DNA of 64,000 nucleotides, taken from positions 186,001 to 250,000 of the forward strand of contig CAVTQY010000001.1 of NCBI GenBank assembly GCA_963736975.1, written 5' to 3'. Below, piece by piece: positions 18,934-28,673 of this stretch (the first letter of the stretch is position 1; each line of letters begins with the position of its first letter). Origin of the DNA: CAVTQY01 sp963736975 (GTDB lineage Bacteria > Pseudomonadota > Alphaproteobacteria > Acetobacterales > Acetobacteraceae). A program made the translations under genes and the position numbers. The notes beneath the pieces were generated by a model. That model did not search any database. It was not told the origin of the DNA and saw only the letters and a program-made list of their open reading frames with translations.

Positions 18934-20151
18934 ATGAGCGAGAGTATCCTGCCGGAGACCGAGGCGAAGCAGAAGCATGTCGTGGAGATCGACAGCCACG
19001 CCATCAATTTCGGGCCTCAGCATCCGGCCGCGCATGGCGTGCTGCGGCTGATCCTGGAGATGGACGGCGAGGTGGTGGAGCGGGCCGATCCGCATATCGG
19101 GCTGTTGCATCGGGGTACCGAGAAGCTGATGGAGTACCGAACGTATATCCAGAACGTGCCGTATTTCGACCGGCTGGATTACGTCTCGCCGATGTCCGAG
19201 GAGCATACCTACGTGCTCGCGGTGGAGAGACTGCTCGGCATCACCGCGCCTGAACGGGCGCAGTGGATCCGCACGCTGTTCGACGAGATCACCCGTGTTC
19301 TCAACCACCTGTTGAACGTCACCACCTATGCGTTGGATGTGGGCGCCATCACACCCTCGCTCTGGGGCTTCGAGGAGCGGGAAAAGCTGATGGAGTTCTA
19401 CGAGGAAGCGTCGGGGGCGCGGCTGCATTCCAATTACTACCGGCCGGGTGGCGTGAACCGCGACCTGCCGGCGGGGCTGGAGGAACGCATCGCGGCGTGG
19501 GCGGAGACGTTTCCCAAATTCGTCGATGAGCTCGAGGAGCTGCTCACCGGCAACCGGATCTGGAAACAGCGCACCGTCGATATCGGCGTGATTTCGGCGG
19601 AGGATGCGCTGGCCTGGGGCTGGGCCGGACCTTGCCTGCGCGGCTCCGGCGTACCGTGGGACCTGCGGCGGTCGCAGCCGTATGAAAAATATGCCGAGGT
19701 TGATTTCCAGGTGCCGGTGGGTCGCAACGGGGATTGTTACGACCGCTATCTGGTGCGTCTGTGGGAGATGCGCGAGAGCGTGAAGATCATCCGCCAGTGC
19801 CTGGCGAAGATGAAACCGGGGCCGGTGCGCATCCTGGATAACAAGATCACGCCGCCGCACCGGGCGGTGATGAAGCGTTCGATGGAAGCGCTGATCCATC
19901 ATTTCAAGCTGTTCACCGAGGGGTTTCACGTTCCGGCCGGGGCGACCTATACGGCGACCGAAAGCCCGAAAGGCGAGTTCGGCGTGTATCTGGTTGCTGA
20001 TGGCACTAACCGGCCGTACCGCTGCAAGATAAGGCCGACTGGGTTCGCTTTCCTGCAGACGATGGACACTCTGGCGAAGCGGCACATGCTGGCCGATGCG
20101 GTGGCGATCATCGGGTCGCTGGACATCGTGTTCGGCGAGATCGACAGGTAA
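18934..20151 (+). CDS. nuoD: NADH-quinone oxidoreductase subunit D
   Basis: A 405-residue 49-kDa subunit that helps form the quinone pocket with NuoB. Typical blocks are INFGPQHPAAHGVLRLILEM, RGTEKLMEYRTY and the C-terminal IIGSLDIVFGEIDR. The quinone-facing His of the GPQHPAAHG loop is present. It begins four bases after nuoC and ends four bases before nuoE. Confidence 0.97.
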   Translation: MSESILPETEAKQKHVVEIDSHAINFGPQHPAAHGVLRLILEMDGEVVERADPHIGLLHRGTEKLMEYRTYIQNVPYFDRLDYVSPMSEEHTYVLAVERLLGITAPERAQWIRTLFDEITRVLNHLLNVTTYALDVGAITPSLWGFEEREKLMEFYEEASGARLHSNYYRPGGVNRDLPAGLEERIAAWAETFPKFVDELEELLTGNRIWKQRTVDIGVISAEDALAWGWAGPCLRGSGVPWDLRRSQPYEKYAEVDFQVPVGRNGDCYDRYLVRLWEMRESVKIIRQCLAKMKPGPVRILDNKITPPHRAVMKRSMEALIHHFKLFTEGFHVPAGATYTATESPKGEFGVYLVADGTNRPYRCKIRPTGFAFLQTMDTLAKRHMLADAVAIIGSLDIVFGEIDR

Positions 20152-20155
20152 TCGC

Positions 20156-20782
20156 ATGGCAGATGCCGCCGGGCAGCCCGAACTGTTCAGCTTCGACGCC
20201 GAAAGCGAGACTGAGATCGCGCGGAACATCGCTAAATATCCGCCCGGGAGGCAGGCCAGTGCGGTGCTGCCGCTGCTTTATATCGTGCAGGAGCAGATGG
20301 GCCGGCAGACCGGCAGCGCCTGGGTGCCGCGGGCAGCGATGGACGAGGTGGCCCGCCGGCTGGAGATGCCGCCGATCCGCGTCTATGAGGTCGCCACCTT
20401 CTACCTGATGTTCAACCTCAACCCGATCGGACGGTTTCACCTGCAAATCTGCACGACCACACCATGCTGGCTGCGCGGTTCGGATGATGTGGTCCAGGCC
20501 TGCCGCGAGGTGACGGGGATCAATGGTTGGGGGGAAACGAGCGCCGACGGCATGTTCGCGATGACCGAAGTGGAGTGTCTGGGCGCCTGCGTGAATGCGC
20601 CGATGATGCAAGTGAACAACGATTTCTACGAAGACCTCGATTTCGAACTGACCACGCGCCTGCTGGAGGCGCTGCGCCGCGGCGAGGTGCCGCCGCCCGG
20701 TTCGATGACGGGCCGACAGACCTCGGCCCCGGAAGGCGGGCCGACCACCCTGACGACATTGCAGTTCGCGCCGGGGACATAG
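20156..20782 (+). CDS. nuoE: NADH-quinone oxidoreductase subunit E
   Basis: A 208-residue 24-kDa subunit with a thioredoxin-like fold binding cluster N1a. The ligands are Cys99, Cys104 (CTTTPCWL), Cys141 and Cys145 (ECLGACVNAP). The ATG at 20156 follows the nuoD stop by four bases. After the fold there is a Pro/Thr/Gly-rich tail of about 30 residues, common among alphaproteobacterial NuoE proteins. One base separates its stop from the nuoF start. Confidence 0.95.
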   Translation: MADAAGQPELFSFDAESETEIARNIAKYPPGRQASAVLPLLYIVQEQMGRQTGSAWVPRAAMDEVARRLEMPPIRVYEVATFYLMFNLNPIGRFHLQICTTTPCWLRGSDDVVQACREVTGINGWGETSADGMFAMTEVECLGACVNAPMMQVNNDFYEDLDFELTTRLLEALRRGEVPPPGSMTGRQTSAPEGGPTTLTTLQFAPGT

Positions 20783-20783
20783 G

Positions 20784-22089
20784 ATGCTCGAGGACAAGGA
20801 TCGGATCTTTACCAACCTGTATGGCATCCATGACTGGCGCCTGAAGGCAGCGCAGTCGCGCGGCGATTGGGACGGCACGAAGGAGATCCTAGGCAAAGGG
20901 CGGGACGTCATCATCGAGGAGATCAAGACCTCGGGGCTGCGCGGGCGGGGCGGGGCAGGGTTCCCGACTGGACTTAAATGGTCGTTCATGCCGAAACAAT
21001 CAGATGGGCGCCCGGCCTATCTGGCGCTCAACGCCGACGAATCGGAGCCCGGCACCTGCAAGGATCGCGATATCATGCGTCACGATCCGCACAAGCTGAT
21101 CGAGGGCTGCCTGCTCGCGTCCTTCGCGATGGGAGCAAACACCTGCTATATCTACATCCGCGGCGAGTTTTACAACGAGTTCGCGCGTGCTGGAGGCGGC
21201 GATTGCCGAGGCCTACGAAGCGGGACTGATCGGGCGTAATGCCTGCGGCTCAGGTTTCGATTTCGATATCCACGTGCATCGCGGCGCCGGCGCGTATATT
21301 TGCGGCGAGGAAACCGCATTGCTCGAAAGCCTGGAGGGCAAGAAGGGAATGCCGCGGATGAAGCCGCCATTCCCGGCCGCTGTCGGGCTGTATGGCTGTC
21401 CCACTACCGTCAACAATGTCGAGAGCATCGCAGTGACGCCCACCATCATGCGGCGTGGGGCTTCCTGGTTCAGCTCCATCGGGCGACCGAAGAATACGGG
21501 GCCGAAAGTCTATTGCATCTCCGGCCATGTGAACAAACCGTGCAATGTCGAGGAGGCGCTCGGCATTCCGCTGCGCGAGCTGATCGAACGCTATGCGGGC
21601 GGCGTGCGCGGCGGCTGGGACAACCTGCTAGCCGTGATCCCGGGCGGGTCGTCGGTCCCGGTTCTGCCGAAATCGATCTGCGACGATGTGCTGATGGATT
21701 TCGACAGCCTCCGCGAAGTGCAGAGCGGGCTGGGCACCGCGGCGGTGATCGTCATGGACAAGTCCGCCGACATCATCAAGGCGATCGCGCGGATCAGCCG
21801 TTTCTACAAGCATGAAAGCTGCGGCCAGTGCACGCCCTGCCGCGAAGGCACCGGCTGGATGATGCGGGTGATGGACCGCATGGTGCAGGGCCGTGCGGAG
21901 CTGCAGGAGATAGAGACACTCGATCAGGTGACGCGCCAGGTGGAAGGCCATACGATCTGCGCGCTGGGCGATGCGGCGGCTTGGCCGATCCAGGGGTTGA
22001 TCCGGCATTTCCGTCCGGTGATGGAAGAGCGGATCGCTGCTTACAAGAAGCGAACCGGGGTGCCGCCGATGCCGCTGGCGGCGGAGTAG
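20784..22089 (+). pseudogene. nuoF: NADH-quinone oxidoreductase subunit F, frameshifted near 21180
   Basis: NuoF binds NADH, FMN and the 4Fe-4S cluster N3 and is indispensable for NADH oxidation by complex I. The first frame (20784-21239) reads correctly through GRGGAGFPTG, NADESEPGTCKDRDIM and YIYIRGEFYNE. It then turns nonsensical and stops at 21239. From about 21187 the correct protein continues in the +1 frame to 22089 (LEAAIAEAYEAGLIGR, GAGAYICGEETALLES, IPGGSSVP and the cluster ligands in CGQCTPCREG with HTICALGD). Reading past one extra base at about 21176-21186 restores a normal protein of about 434 residues. The rest of the operon is intact, so a sequencing or assembly error is at least as likely as a real mutation. 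Confidence 0.9.
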
Positions 22090-22093
22090 CCGA

Positions 22094-24157
22094 ATGCCGA
22101 AGCTGACCATAGACGGCATTGAGATCGAGGTTCCGAGCGGCTCCACCGTGATCCAGGCGGCAGAGGCCGCCGGCATCGAGATCCCGCGCTTCTGTTTCCA
22201 CGAGCGGCTGTCGATCGCCGGCAATTGCCGTATGTGCCTGGTGGAGATCGAGAAGGCTCCGCCGAAGCCGATCGCTTCATGCGCGTGGCCGGTCGCCGAC
22301 GGCATGGTGGTGCACACCGACAGCAAGATGGTGCGCGATGCGCGCCGCGGCGTGATGGAATTCCTGTTGATCAACCATCCGCTAGACTGTCCGATCTGCG
22401 ATCAGGGCGGCGAGTGCGATCTGCAGGACCAGGCGCTGGGCTACGGGATGGACCACTCTCGCTATGCCGAGAACAAGCGCGCGGTGAAGGACAAGTATCT
22501 CGGCCCGCTGGTCAAGACGGTAATGACCCGCTGCATCCACTGCACGCGCTGTATTCGTTTCATCTCGGAAGTGGCCGGCGTGCATGATCTCGGCGCCACG
22601 TCGCGCGGCGAGGACATGGAGGTCGGCACCTATGTGGAGAAAGCGCTGGGGTCGGAGCTGTCGGCCAATATCATCGATCTCTGCCCGGTCGGCGCGCTGA
22701 CCTCGAAGCCCTATGCTTTTGTCGCCCGTTCTTGGGAGCTGACCAAGACGGATAGCGTCGATGTGCTGGATGCCGTGGGGGCGAATATCCGCATCGACGC
22801 GCGTGGGCCGGAGGTGCTGCGCATCCTGCCGCGCACCAACGATGAGGTGAACGAGGAGTGGCTGGGCGACAAGTCTCGCTTCGCGCTCGACGGACTGAAA
22901 CGCCGGCGGCTTGACCGGCCCTGGGTGCGTCGCGACGGCAGGTTGATGGAGGCGGCCTGGCCGGAGGTGTTCGCCGAGGTGGTCGAGGGGCTGCGCGGCG
23001 TGCGCGGCGATCGGATCGGCGCCATCGTCGGCGATCTCTGCGACGCCGAGAGTATGCTGGCGCTCAAGGATTTCATGACGGTGCTGGGGTCGAGCAACTT
23101 GGATTGCCGCCAGCACGGCGAGCAACTCGATCCATCCCGGCGCGATTTCTACCTGTTCAACAGCAGCATTGCCGGGATCGAGGAGGCGGACGCGATTCTG
23201 ATCGTCGGGTCGAATCCGCGCCGCGAAGCGCCGGTGCTGAATGCGCGCATCCGCAAGCGTTGGCTGGCGAGCGGTCTGCCTGTCGGCGCCATCGGGCCGG
23301 CGGCGGACCTGACCTATCCGGCGCAATGGCTCGGGGCCGAGGCAAGCGCGTTACGTCCGTTGCTGGATGGCTCGCACGACTTCGTCCGGCTGCTGAAGGA
23401 TGCCAAAAAGCCCATGGTCATCCTGGGCGCCGATGCGACCGCGCGGCCGGACGGTGCGGCCGTGCTGGCGGGTGCCTGGAGCCTGGCCGCTTCCGTCGGC
23501 GCGCTGAGCGCCGAGTGGCACGGGTTCAACGTGCTGCATCGGGCGGCAGCGCGGGTCGGCGCGCTCGATCTCGGCCTCCTGCCCGGGCCGCACGGCAAGG
23601 GTTTGGCGCAGATGATGGGCGGCGGCGTCGATGTGCTTTGGCTGCTGGGCGCCGACGAGTTCGAGGCGTCGCGCCGTATCGGTCCAGACACGTTCGTGAT
23701 TTACCAGGGCCATCATGGGGACCGTGGCGCGGCGCGGGCCGACGTGATCCTGCCTGGCGCGGCCTATACAGAGAAGCACGGGACGTATGTCAACACCGAG
23801 GGACGGGTGCAACGTGGAGCGTTGGCCGTGTATCCGCCGGGCGAGGCGCGCGAGGACTGGAAGATCATCCGCGCCGCGAGCGAACTCGCCGGTCATACGC
23901 TGCCCTATGACGATATCGCGGCGCTGCGCCGACGACTGGAGCAGGTGAACCCGGTCTTCTCCCGGCTGGACTACCTGCCACGCTTCGGCTGCTCCGATCC
24001 GTCCGGGCCCGCCGGCGATTCCTCGGGGTTGACTGATGCGCCGTTCGCGCCGGCATTCGAGTCGTACTACCAGACCGACCCGATCAGCCGCGCCAGCCCG
24101 ACGATGGCCGAGTGCACGGCGACCTACGTCACCCCACATCTCGCCGCGGCGGAATAA
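22094..24157 (+). CDS. nuoG: NADH-quinone oxidoreductase subunit G
   Basis: A 687-residue subunit, the largest of the hydrophilic arm. The N-terminal ferredoxin domain binds a 2Fe-2S cluster (CFHERLSIAGNCRMC with a later Cys). Next come the His/Cys-ligated 4Fe-4S site (HPLDCPICDQGGECDLQDQ) and a further 4Fe-4S site (CIHCTRCIRF with DLCPVGALTSKPY). The remainder is a molybdopterin-oxidoreductase-like domain without cofactor. It starts four bases after nuoF and ends four bases before nuoH. Length is typical for alphaproteobacteria. Confidence 0.96.
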   Translation: MPKLTIDGIEIEVPSGSTVIQAAEAAGIEIPRFCFHERLSIAGNCRMCLVEIEKAPPKPIASCAWPVADGMVVHTDSKMVRDARRGVMEFLLINHPLDCPICDQGGECDLQDQALGYGMDHSRYAENKRAVKDKYLGPLVKTVMTRCIHCTRCIRFISEVAGVHDLGATSRGEDMEVGTYVEKALGSELSANIIDLCPVGALTSKPYAFVARSWELTKTDSVDVLDAVGANIRIDARGPEVLRILPRTNDEVNEEWLGDKSRFALDGLKRRRLDRPWVRRDGRLMEAAWPEVFAEVVEGLRGVRGDRIGAIVGDLCDAESMLALKDFMTVLGSSNLDCRQHGEQLDPSRRDFYLFNSSIAGIEEADAILIVGSNPRREAPVLNARIRKRWLASGLPVGAIGPAADLTYPAQWLGAEASALRPLLDGSHDFVRLLKDAKKPMVILGADATARPDGAAVLAGAWSLAASVGALSAEWHGFNVLHRAAARVGALDLGLLPGPHGKGLAQMMGGGVDVLWLLGADEFEASRRIGPDTFVIYQGHHGDRGAARADVILPGAAYTEKHGTYVNTEGRVQRGALAVYPPGEAREDWKIIRAASELAGHTLPYDDIAALRRRLEQVNPVFSRLDYLPRFGCSDPSGPAGDSSGLTDAPFAPAFESYYQTDPISRASPTMAECTATYVTPHLAAAE

Positions 24158-24161
24158 GCGG

Positions 24162-25169
24162 ATGAGCTTCTGGCACACCACCACGATCGGTTATTTGCTG
24201 CTGCTCGTGGGCGAGACGCTCGCGCTGTTGGTGCCGCTGCTTATTTTCGTGGCCTATCTCACCTATGCGGAGCGCAAGGTCCTGGCGGCCATCCAGCTGC
24301 GCAAGGGACCGAACGTGGTTGGGCCGTTCGGGTTGTGGCAACCCTTCGCCGACGCGTTGAAGATGCTGACGAAGGAGACGATCATCCCTTCGGGGGCGAA
24401 TCGCTTCCTGTTCCTGCTGGCGCCGATGATCACCTTCGGCCTGGCGATGATCGCCTGGGCGGTGATCCCGGTGCAGGCCGGCTGGGCGATCGCCGATATC
24501 AATGTGGGTGTGCTGTATCTTTTTGGAATCAGCTCGCTCGGCGTGTACGGGATCATTGTCGCCGGTTGGGCCAGCAATTCGAAATACGCCTTCCTGGGTG
24601 CGATGCGCAGCGCCGCGCAGATGGTGAGCTACGAAGTCTCGATGGGCTTCGTCATCGTCTCCGTCCTGCTGTGCGCCGGCAGCCTGAACCTATCGGCGAT
24701 CGTCGAGGCGCAGCGGACCATCTGGTTCTGCATTCCGCTGTTCCCGATGTTCATTGTGTTCTTCGTCTCGGCGCTGGCGGAGACCAATCGCTCGCCCTTC
24801 GACCTGCCGGAAGGGGAGAGCGAGATCGTCGCCGGGTTCATGGTGGAATACAGCTCGATGAGTTTCGCGCTGTTCTTCCTGGGCGAATACGCGAACATGA
24901 TCCTGATGAGCGGGATGACGAGCATCCTGTTCCTGGGCGGCTGGATGGGCCCGTTCGGGCTCTGGCCGGCGATCGGCCCTATCTGGTTCATCCTGAAGAT
25001 CTGCTTCTGCCTGTTTGTGTTCATCTGGGTGCGCGGCACGTTCCCGCGCTACCGCTATGACCAGTTGATGCGGCTGGGGTGGAAAGTGTTCCTGCCGGCA
25101 AGCCTTGCCTGGCTGGTGATTACGGCCGGCGGGCTGCTGGCGACCGGCTTTGTGCCAATTCCCGCCTGA
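24162..25169 (+). CDS. nuoH: NADH-quinone oxidoreductase subunit H
   Basis: A 335-residue membrane subunit with about eight hydrophobic segments, connecting the quinone pocket to the proton-pumping arm. Signatures are AERKVLAAIQLRKGPNVVGP and the acidic loop ETNRSPFDLPEGESE. The ATG at 24162 (MSFWHTTTIG) lies four bases after nuoG; an earlier in-frame start falls inside nuoG. Confidence 0.96.
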   Translation: MSFWHTTTIGYLLLLVGETLALLVPLLIFVAYLTYAERKVLAAIQLRKGPNVVGPFGLWQPFADALKMLTKETIIPSGANRFLFLLAPMITFGLAMIAWAVIPVQAGWAIADINVGVLYLFGISSLGVYGIIVAGWASNSKYAFLGAMRSAAQMVSYEVSMGFVIVSVLLCAGSLNLSAIVEAQRTIWFCIPLFPMFIVFFVSALAETNRSPFDLPEGESEIVAGFMVEYSSMSFALFFLGEYANMILMSGMTSILFLGGWMGPFGLWPAIGPIWFILKICFCLFVFIWVRGTFPRYRYDQLMRLGWKVFLPASLAWLVITAGGLLATGFVPIPA

Positions 25170-25180
25170 GAGGTTTCGCG

Positions 25181-25669
25181 ATGCCCGTTCTGGACCGTAC
25201 CGCGCGAAGCCTTCTGCTCTCAGAGCTGTTGGAGGGAATGTGGCTGACCTTGCGCTACTTCTTCCGGCCGAAGGCGACGATCAACTACCCGTATGAGAAG
25301 TCTCCCCAGAGTCCGCGCTTCCGCGGCGAGCACGCGTTGCGGCGTTACCCGAACGGTGAGGAACGCTGCATTGCCTGCAAGCTGTGCGAAGCGATCTGCC
25401 CGGCGCAGTGCATCGTGATCGAGGCCGAGCCCCGGGCTGACGGATCCCGCCGCACGACGCGCTATGACATCGATATGACGAAGTGCATCTATTGCGGCCT
25501 CTGCGAAGAGGCCTGTCCGGTGGATGCGATCGTCGAGGGACCGAACATGGAGTTCGCGACCGAGACTCGTGAAGAACTGTTCTACAATAAGGAGAAGCTG
25601 CTGGCGAACGGCGACATCTGGGAGGCTGAGATCGCCAAGCGCCTCGAGATCGATGCGCCGTACCGCTAG
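25181..25669 (+). CDS. nuoI: NADH-quinone oxidoreductase subunit I
   Basis: A 162-residue ferredoxin-like subunit (TYKY) carrying clusters N6a and N6b. Two complete 4Fe-4S motifs are seen: Cys63, 66, 69 and 73 (CIACKLCEAICP) and Cys102, 105, 108 and 112 (CIYCGLCEEACP). The N-terminal LEGMWLTLRYFFRPKATINY is the membrane-contacting helix region. The ATG at 25181 follows the nuoH stop by 11 bases. Confidence 0.97.
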   Translation: MPVLDRTARSLLLSELLEGMWLTLRYFFRPKATINYPYEKSPQSPRFRGEHALRRYPNGEERCIACKLCEAICPAQCIVIEAEPRADGSRRTTRYDIDMTKCIYCGLCEEACPVDAIVEGPNMEFATETREELFYNKEKLLANGDIWEAEIAKRLEIDAPYR

Positions 25670-25678
25670 GGCCTGGCA

Positions 25679-26410
25679 ATGACATTTCCCACTGTCTGCT
25701 TCTACGTCTTCTCGGTGCTGCTGGTGGTGTCCGGCGCCATGGTGGTCAGCTCGCGCAACCCGGTGCATTCGGTGCTGTTTCTGATTGTCGCGTTTTTCAA
25801 CGCCGCCGCCCTGTTCCTAATCGCCGGCGCCGAGTTTCTCGCTTTCATACTGGTCATTGTCTATGTCGGCGCGGTGGCGGTTTTGTTCCTGTTCGTCGTC
25901 ATGATGCTGGATGTGGATTTCGTCCAACTCCGCAGCGGTTTCCAGCGTTATCTGCCGGTGGGGATTTCTGTCGGTGTATTGCTGCTGGCCGAGCTGGTGT
26001 TCGTGATGACGGGATGGCAGTTCCATCCGGAGGTGCCTCAGCTCCGTTTTGCGCCGGCGACCACCAACGTCACCAATACGGTGGCGCTGGGGCAGTTGCT
26101 CTATACAAAATACGTCTTGCTGTTCCAGGCGGCGGGGCTCGTGCTGCTGGTGGCGATGATCGGCGCCATCGTGTTGACCCTGCGCGAACGCCGGCGCTCA
26201 CGGCATCAGGTGATCGCCGCGCAGACTGCGCGCGATCCGCGCGCCACGCTGGAACTGGTGGAGGTGGGGATCGGAGCCGGCGTGCAGTCCATCGGCATTT
26301 TCCGCCCGAAGGAAGTCGAGCCGGGCGATATCGACGTGGACCCCTACGATGAACGGCATGGCGGGACGCATCATCCCGCAGATGCGCATCATCGGCCGGA
26401 GGCGCGCTAA
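25679..26410 (+). CDS. nuoJ: NADH-quinone oxidoreductase subunit J
   Basis: A 243-residue membrane subunit with five hydrophobic segments, including GAEFLAFILVIVYVGAVAVL, which holds the pi-bulge helix region of the family. It is about 40 residues longer than most bacterial NuoJ proteins. The extra C-terminus after LRERRRSRHQ is hydrophilic, acidic and then His-rich (DERHGGTHHPADAHHRPEAR). It ends one base before the nuoK start codon. Confidence 0.93.
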   Translation: MTFPTVCFYVFSVLLVVSGAMVVSSRNPVHSVLFLIVAFFNAAALFLIAGAEFLAFILVIVYVGAVAVLFLFVVMMLDVDFVQLRSGFQRYLPVGISVGVLLLAELVFVMTGWQFHPEVPQLRFAPATTNVTNTVALGQLLYTKYVLLFQAAGLVLLVAMIGAIVLTLRERRRSRHQVIAAQTARDPRATLELVEVGIGAGVQSIGIFRPKEVEPGDIDVDPYDERHGGTHHPADAHHRPEAR

Positions 26411-26411
26411 T

Positions 26412-26732
26412 ATGGCGGCGTTACAGCATATCGGGGTCGGACATTTCCTGGTGGTGAGCGCGATCCTGCTTGTGATGGGGGTGTTCGGGATCTTCCTCAA
26501 CCGCAAAAACATCATCATCATCCTGATGTCGGTCGAGCTGATCCTGCTCGCGGTGAACCTGAACCTGGTGGCGTTCTCAGCCGCTCTGGGCGACATGACG
26601 GGGCAGGTGTTTGCGATGTTCGTGCTCACCGTGGCGGCGGCCGAGGCGGCCATTGGTCTTGCTATTGTCGTCGTCTATTTCCGCAACCGGGGCTCGATCC
26701 AGGTTGAGGATGTCAACCTGATGAAAGGTTGA
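26412..26732 (+). CDS. nuoK: NADH-quinone oxidoreductase subunit K
   Basis: A 106-residue membrane subunit with three hydrophobic helices. The conserved Glu residues of the proton path lie in ILMSVELILLAVNLNLVAFS and in AAAEAAIGLAIVV. The ATG at 26412 (MAALQHIGVGHF) sits one base after the nuoJ stop and gives the usual length. An earlier in-frame ATG at 26349 would lie within nuoJ. Confidence 0.95.
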   Translation: MAALQHIGVGHFLVVSAILLVMGVFGIFLNRKNIIIILMSVELILLAVNLNLVAFSAALGDMTGQVFAMFVLTVAAAEAAIGLAIVVVYFRNRGSIQVEDVNLMKG

Positions 26733-26742
26733 GGCCCCGCGC

Positions 26743-28668
26743 ATGACATTCATCACGGCTGTATTCGCGCCTCTGTTCGGTGCGATGGTGTCGGGGCTGT
26801 TCGGCAAGTGGATCGGCGACCGCGCCGCCCAGGCGGTGTCGATCCTATGCATGCTGCTTGCGGCGGCCTGCGGGCCGTATTCCTGGGTGGCGTTCGAATG
26901 GGGGCATGCGCCGGCCGACACGCTGACCTTGGGAACGTGGATTTCCTCCGGCAACTTCCAGGTGGATTGGGCGCTGCGCTACGACGCGCTGTCGGCTTCG
27001 ATGGTGGCGATGGTCACGTTCGTCTCGATGCTGATTCATGTGTACAGCATCGGCTATATGGCGCACGACGAGTACCGGCGGTATCGGTTCTTCGCTTATC
27101 TTAACCTGTTCACTTTCAGCATGCTGATGCTGGTCACTTCCAACAACCTGCTGCAGCTCTTCTTCGGCTGGGAAGGCGTCGGCTTCTGCTCCTACCTGCT
27201 GATTGGCTACTGGTATGACCGCCCTGCGGCCTGTGCCGCGGCCATCAAGGCGATGATCGTCAACCGCATCGGCGACCTTGCCTTTGCCGTTGGTGTCGCG
27301 TTGACTTTCCTGACTTTTGGCGCGCTCCAGTTCGATACGATTTTTCAGGCCCTGCCCCTGCACCAGAACGAGATTTACTCGCTATTCGGCATCCGTGTGT
27401 ATGAGCTGATCGGGGTTCTGTTGTTCATCGGTGCGATGGGCAAGTCTTCGCAGATCTTCCTGCATGTCTGGCTACCGGACGCGATGGAGGGGCCGACGCC
27501 GGTTTCCGCGCTGATCCACGCCGCAACGATGGTTACGGCTGGCGTATTCCTGATGGCGCGGATGGGTCCGCTGCTGAATGACGCGCCCAACACGCTCGCC
27601 TTCGTCGAGCTGATTGGCGCTACCACAGCAATGTTCGCGGCGACCATTGCCATTACGCAGTTCGACATCAAGAAAATCATCGCGTACTCGACATGTTCAG
27701 AGCTCGGATTCATGATGATCGGTATTGGTGTCGGCGCTTACCAGACCGCGATTTTCTTGTTGGTCTGCCACGCTTTCTTCAAGGCGCTGCTGTTCCTGTG
27801 CGCGGGTGCGGTGATCACCCAGCAGCACGAAGAGCAGGACGTTCGCAAGATGGGCGGGCTTTGGCGCAAGATGCCGGCCACCTCCCTGATGTTCTGGGTC
27901 GCGTCGCTCTCGCTTGGGGGGATGTGGCCGTTTGCCGGCTCCCAGTCGCATGACGCAGTGCTGCATGCGGCGTACGCGGCAGGCACCAGCTTCGGCATGT
28001 ATGGCTACATCGCCGGGCTGGTCGCGACATATTTAACGTGTGTCTATATCTTCCGTGAACTGTATCTGGTGTTCCACGGCAGGCCGCGCATGCCCGAGGA
28101 AAAATTTGCACACTCACACGAGGCGCCGCTGGTGATGACCGGGCCGTTGGTGGTGCTGGGGATCGGCGCGACGGTGGCGGGCTTGCTCCTCGGTCCCTGG
28201 TTCGTCGGCGTGGGGTGGCAGGAGTACTGGCGCGCGAGCGTCCAGATCGCCGCATGGAATCATGCGGTCGCCGGAATGGAGAGCCTCCCCACGCTGGCGG
28301 TGTGGCTCCCCCTGGTGGCGACGGTGGCCGGCATGGTCACGGTGTACGTGTGCTACGTGCTTGCGCCGCTCATTCCGATGTGGCTCGCTACCACGTTCCG
28401 ACCGATTTACCTGTTCCTGCTGAACAAGTGGTATTTCGATGAGCTGTATGATTTCCTGTTCGTGCGGCCCGCCTTCCGGTTGGCGCGTTTGTTGTGGCAG
28501 ACCGGCGATGCCACGCTGATCGATGGCGTGCCGAACGGGTTGGCGGAACTGACCGTCGATGGTTCGAAGGGCGCGGTGCGGATCCAGACCGGCTCTATTG
28601 CCGTCTATGCTTTTGTGATGCTGATCGGCCTCGTGGTGCTGGTCGGCATATTCCTGATCTGGCGGTGA
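26743..28668 (+). CDS. nuoL: NADH-quinone oxidoreductase subunit L
   Basis: A 641-residue antiporter-like subunit at the distal end of the membrane arm, one of the three proton-pumping modules. Conserved stretches include FFGWEGVGFCSYLLIGYWY, HVWLPDAMEGPTPVSALIHA and KIIAYSTCSELGFMM. These carry the key Glu, Lys and His residues. The long C-terminal region contains the amphipathic lateral helix. It starts 10 bases after nuoK. Confidence 0.96.
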   Translation: MTFITAVFAPLFGAMVSGLFGKWIGDRAAQAVSILCMLLAAACGPYSWVAFEWGHAPADTLTLGTWISSGNFQVDWALRYDALSASMVAMVTFVSMLIHVYSIGYMAHDEYRRYRFFAYLNLFTFSMLMLVTSNNLLQLFFGWEGVGFCSYLLIGYWYDRPAACAAAIKAMIVNRIGDLAFAVGVALTFLTFGALQFDTIFQALPLHQNEIYSLFGIRVYELIGVLLFIGAMGKSSQIFLHVWLPDAMEGPTPVSALIHAATMVTAGVFLMARMGPLLNDAPNTLAFVELIGATTAMFAATIAITQFDIKKIIAYSTCSELGFMMIGIGVGAYQTAIFLLVCHAFFKALLFLCAGAVITQQHEEQDVRKMGGLWRKMPATSLMFWVASLSLGGMWPFAGSQSHDAVLHAAYAAGTSFGMYGYIAGLVATYLTCVYIFRELYLVFHGRPRMPEEKFAHSHEAPLVMTGPLVVLGIGATVAGLLLGPWFVGVGWQEYWRASVQIAAWNHAVAGMESLPTLAVWLPLVATVAGMVTVYVCYVLAPLIPMWLATTFRPIYLFLLNKWYFDELYDFLFVRPAFRLARLLWQTGDATLIDGVPNGLAELTVDGSKGAVRIQTGSIAVYAFVMLIGLVVLVGIFLIWR

Positions 28669-28673
28669 CGGCA

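Noticed and set aside
21170..21190. Programmed ribosomal frameshift in nuoF
   Set aside because: No slippery heptamer or downstream pseudoknot is visible and no nuoF is known to need one; an indel explains it better.
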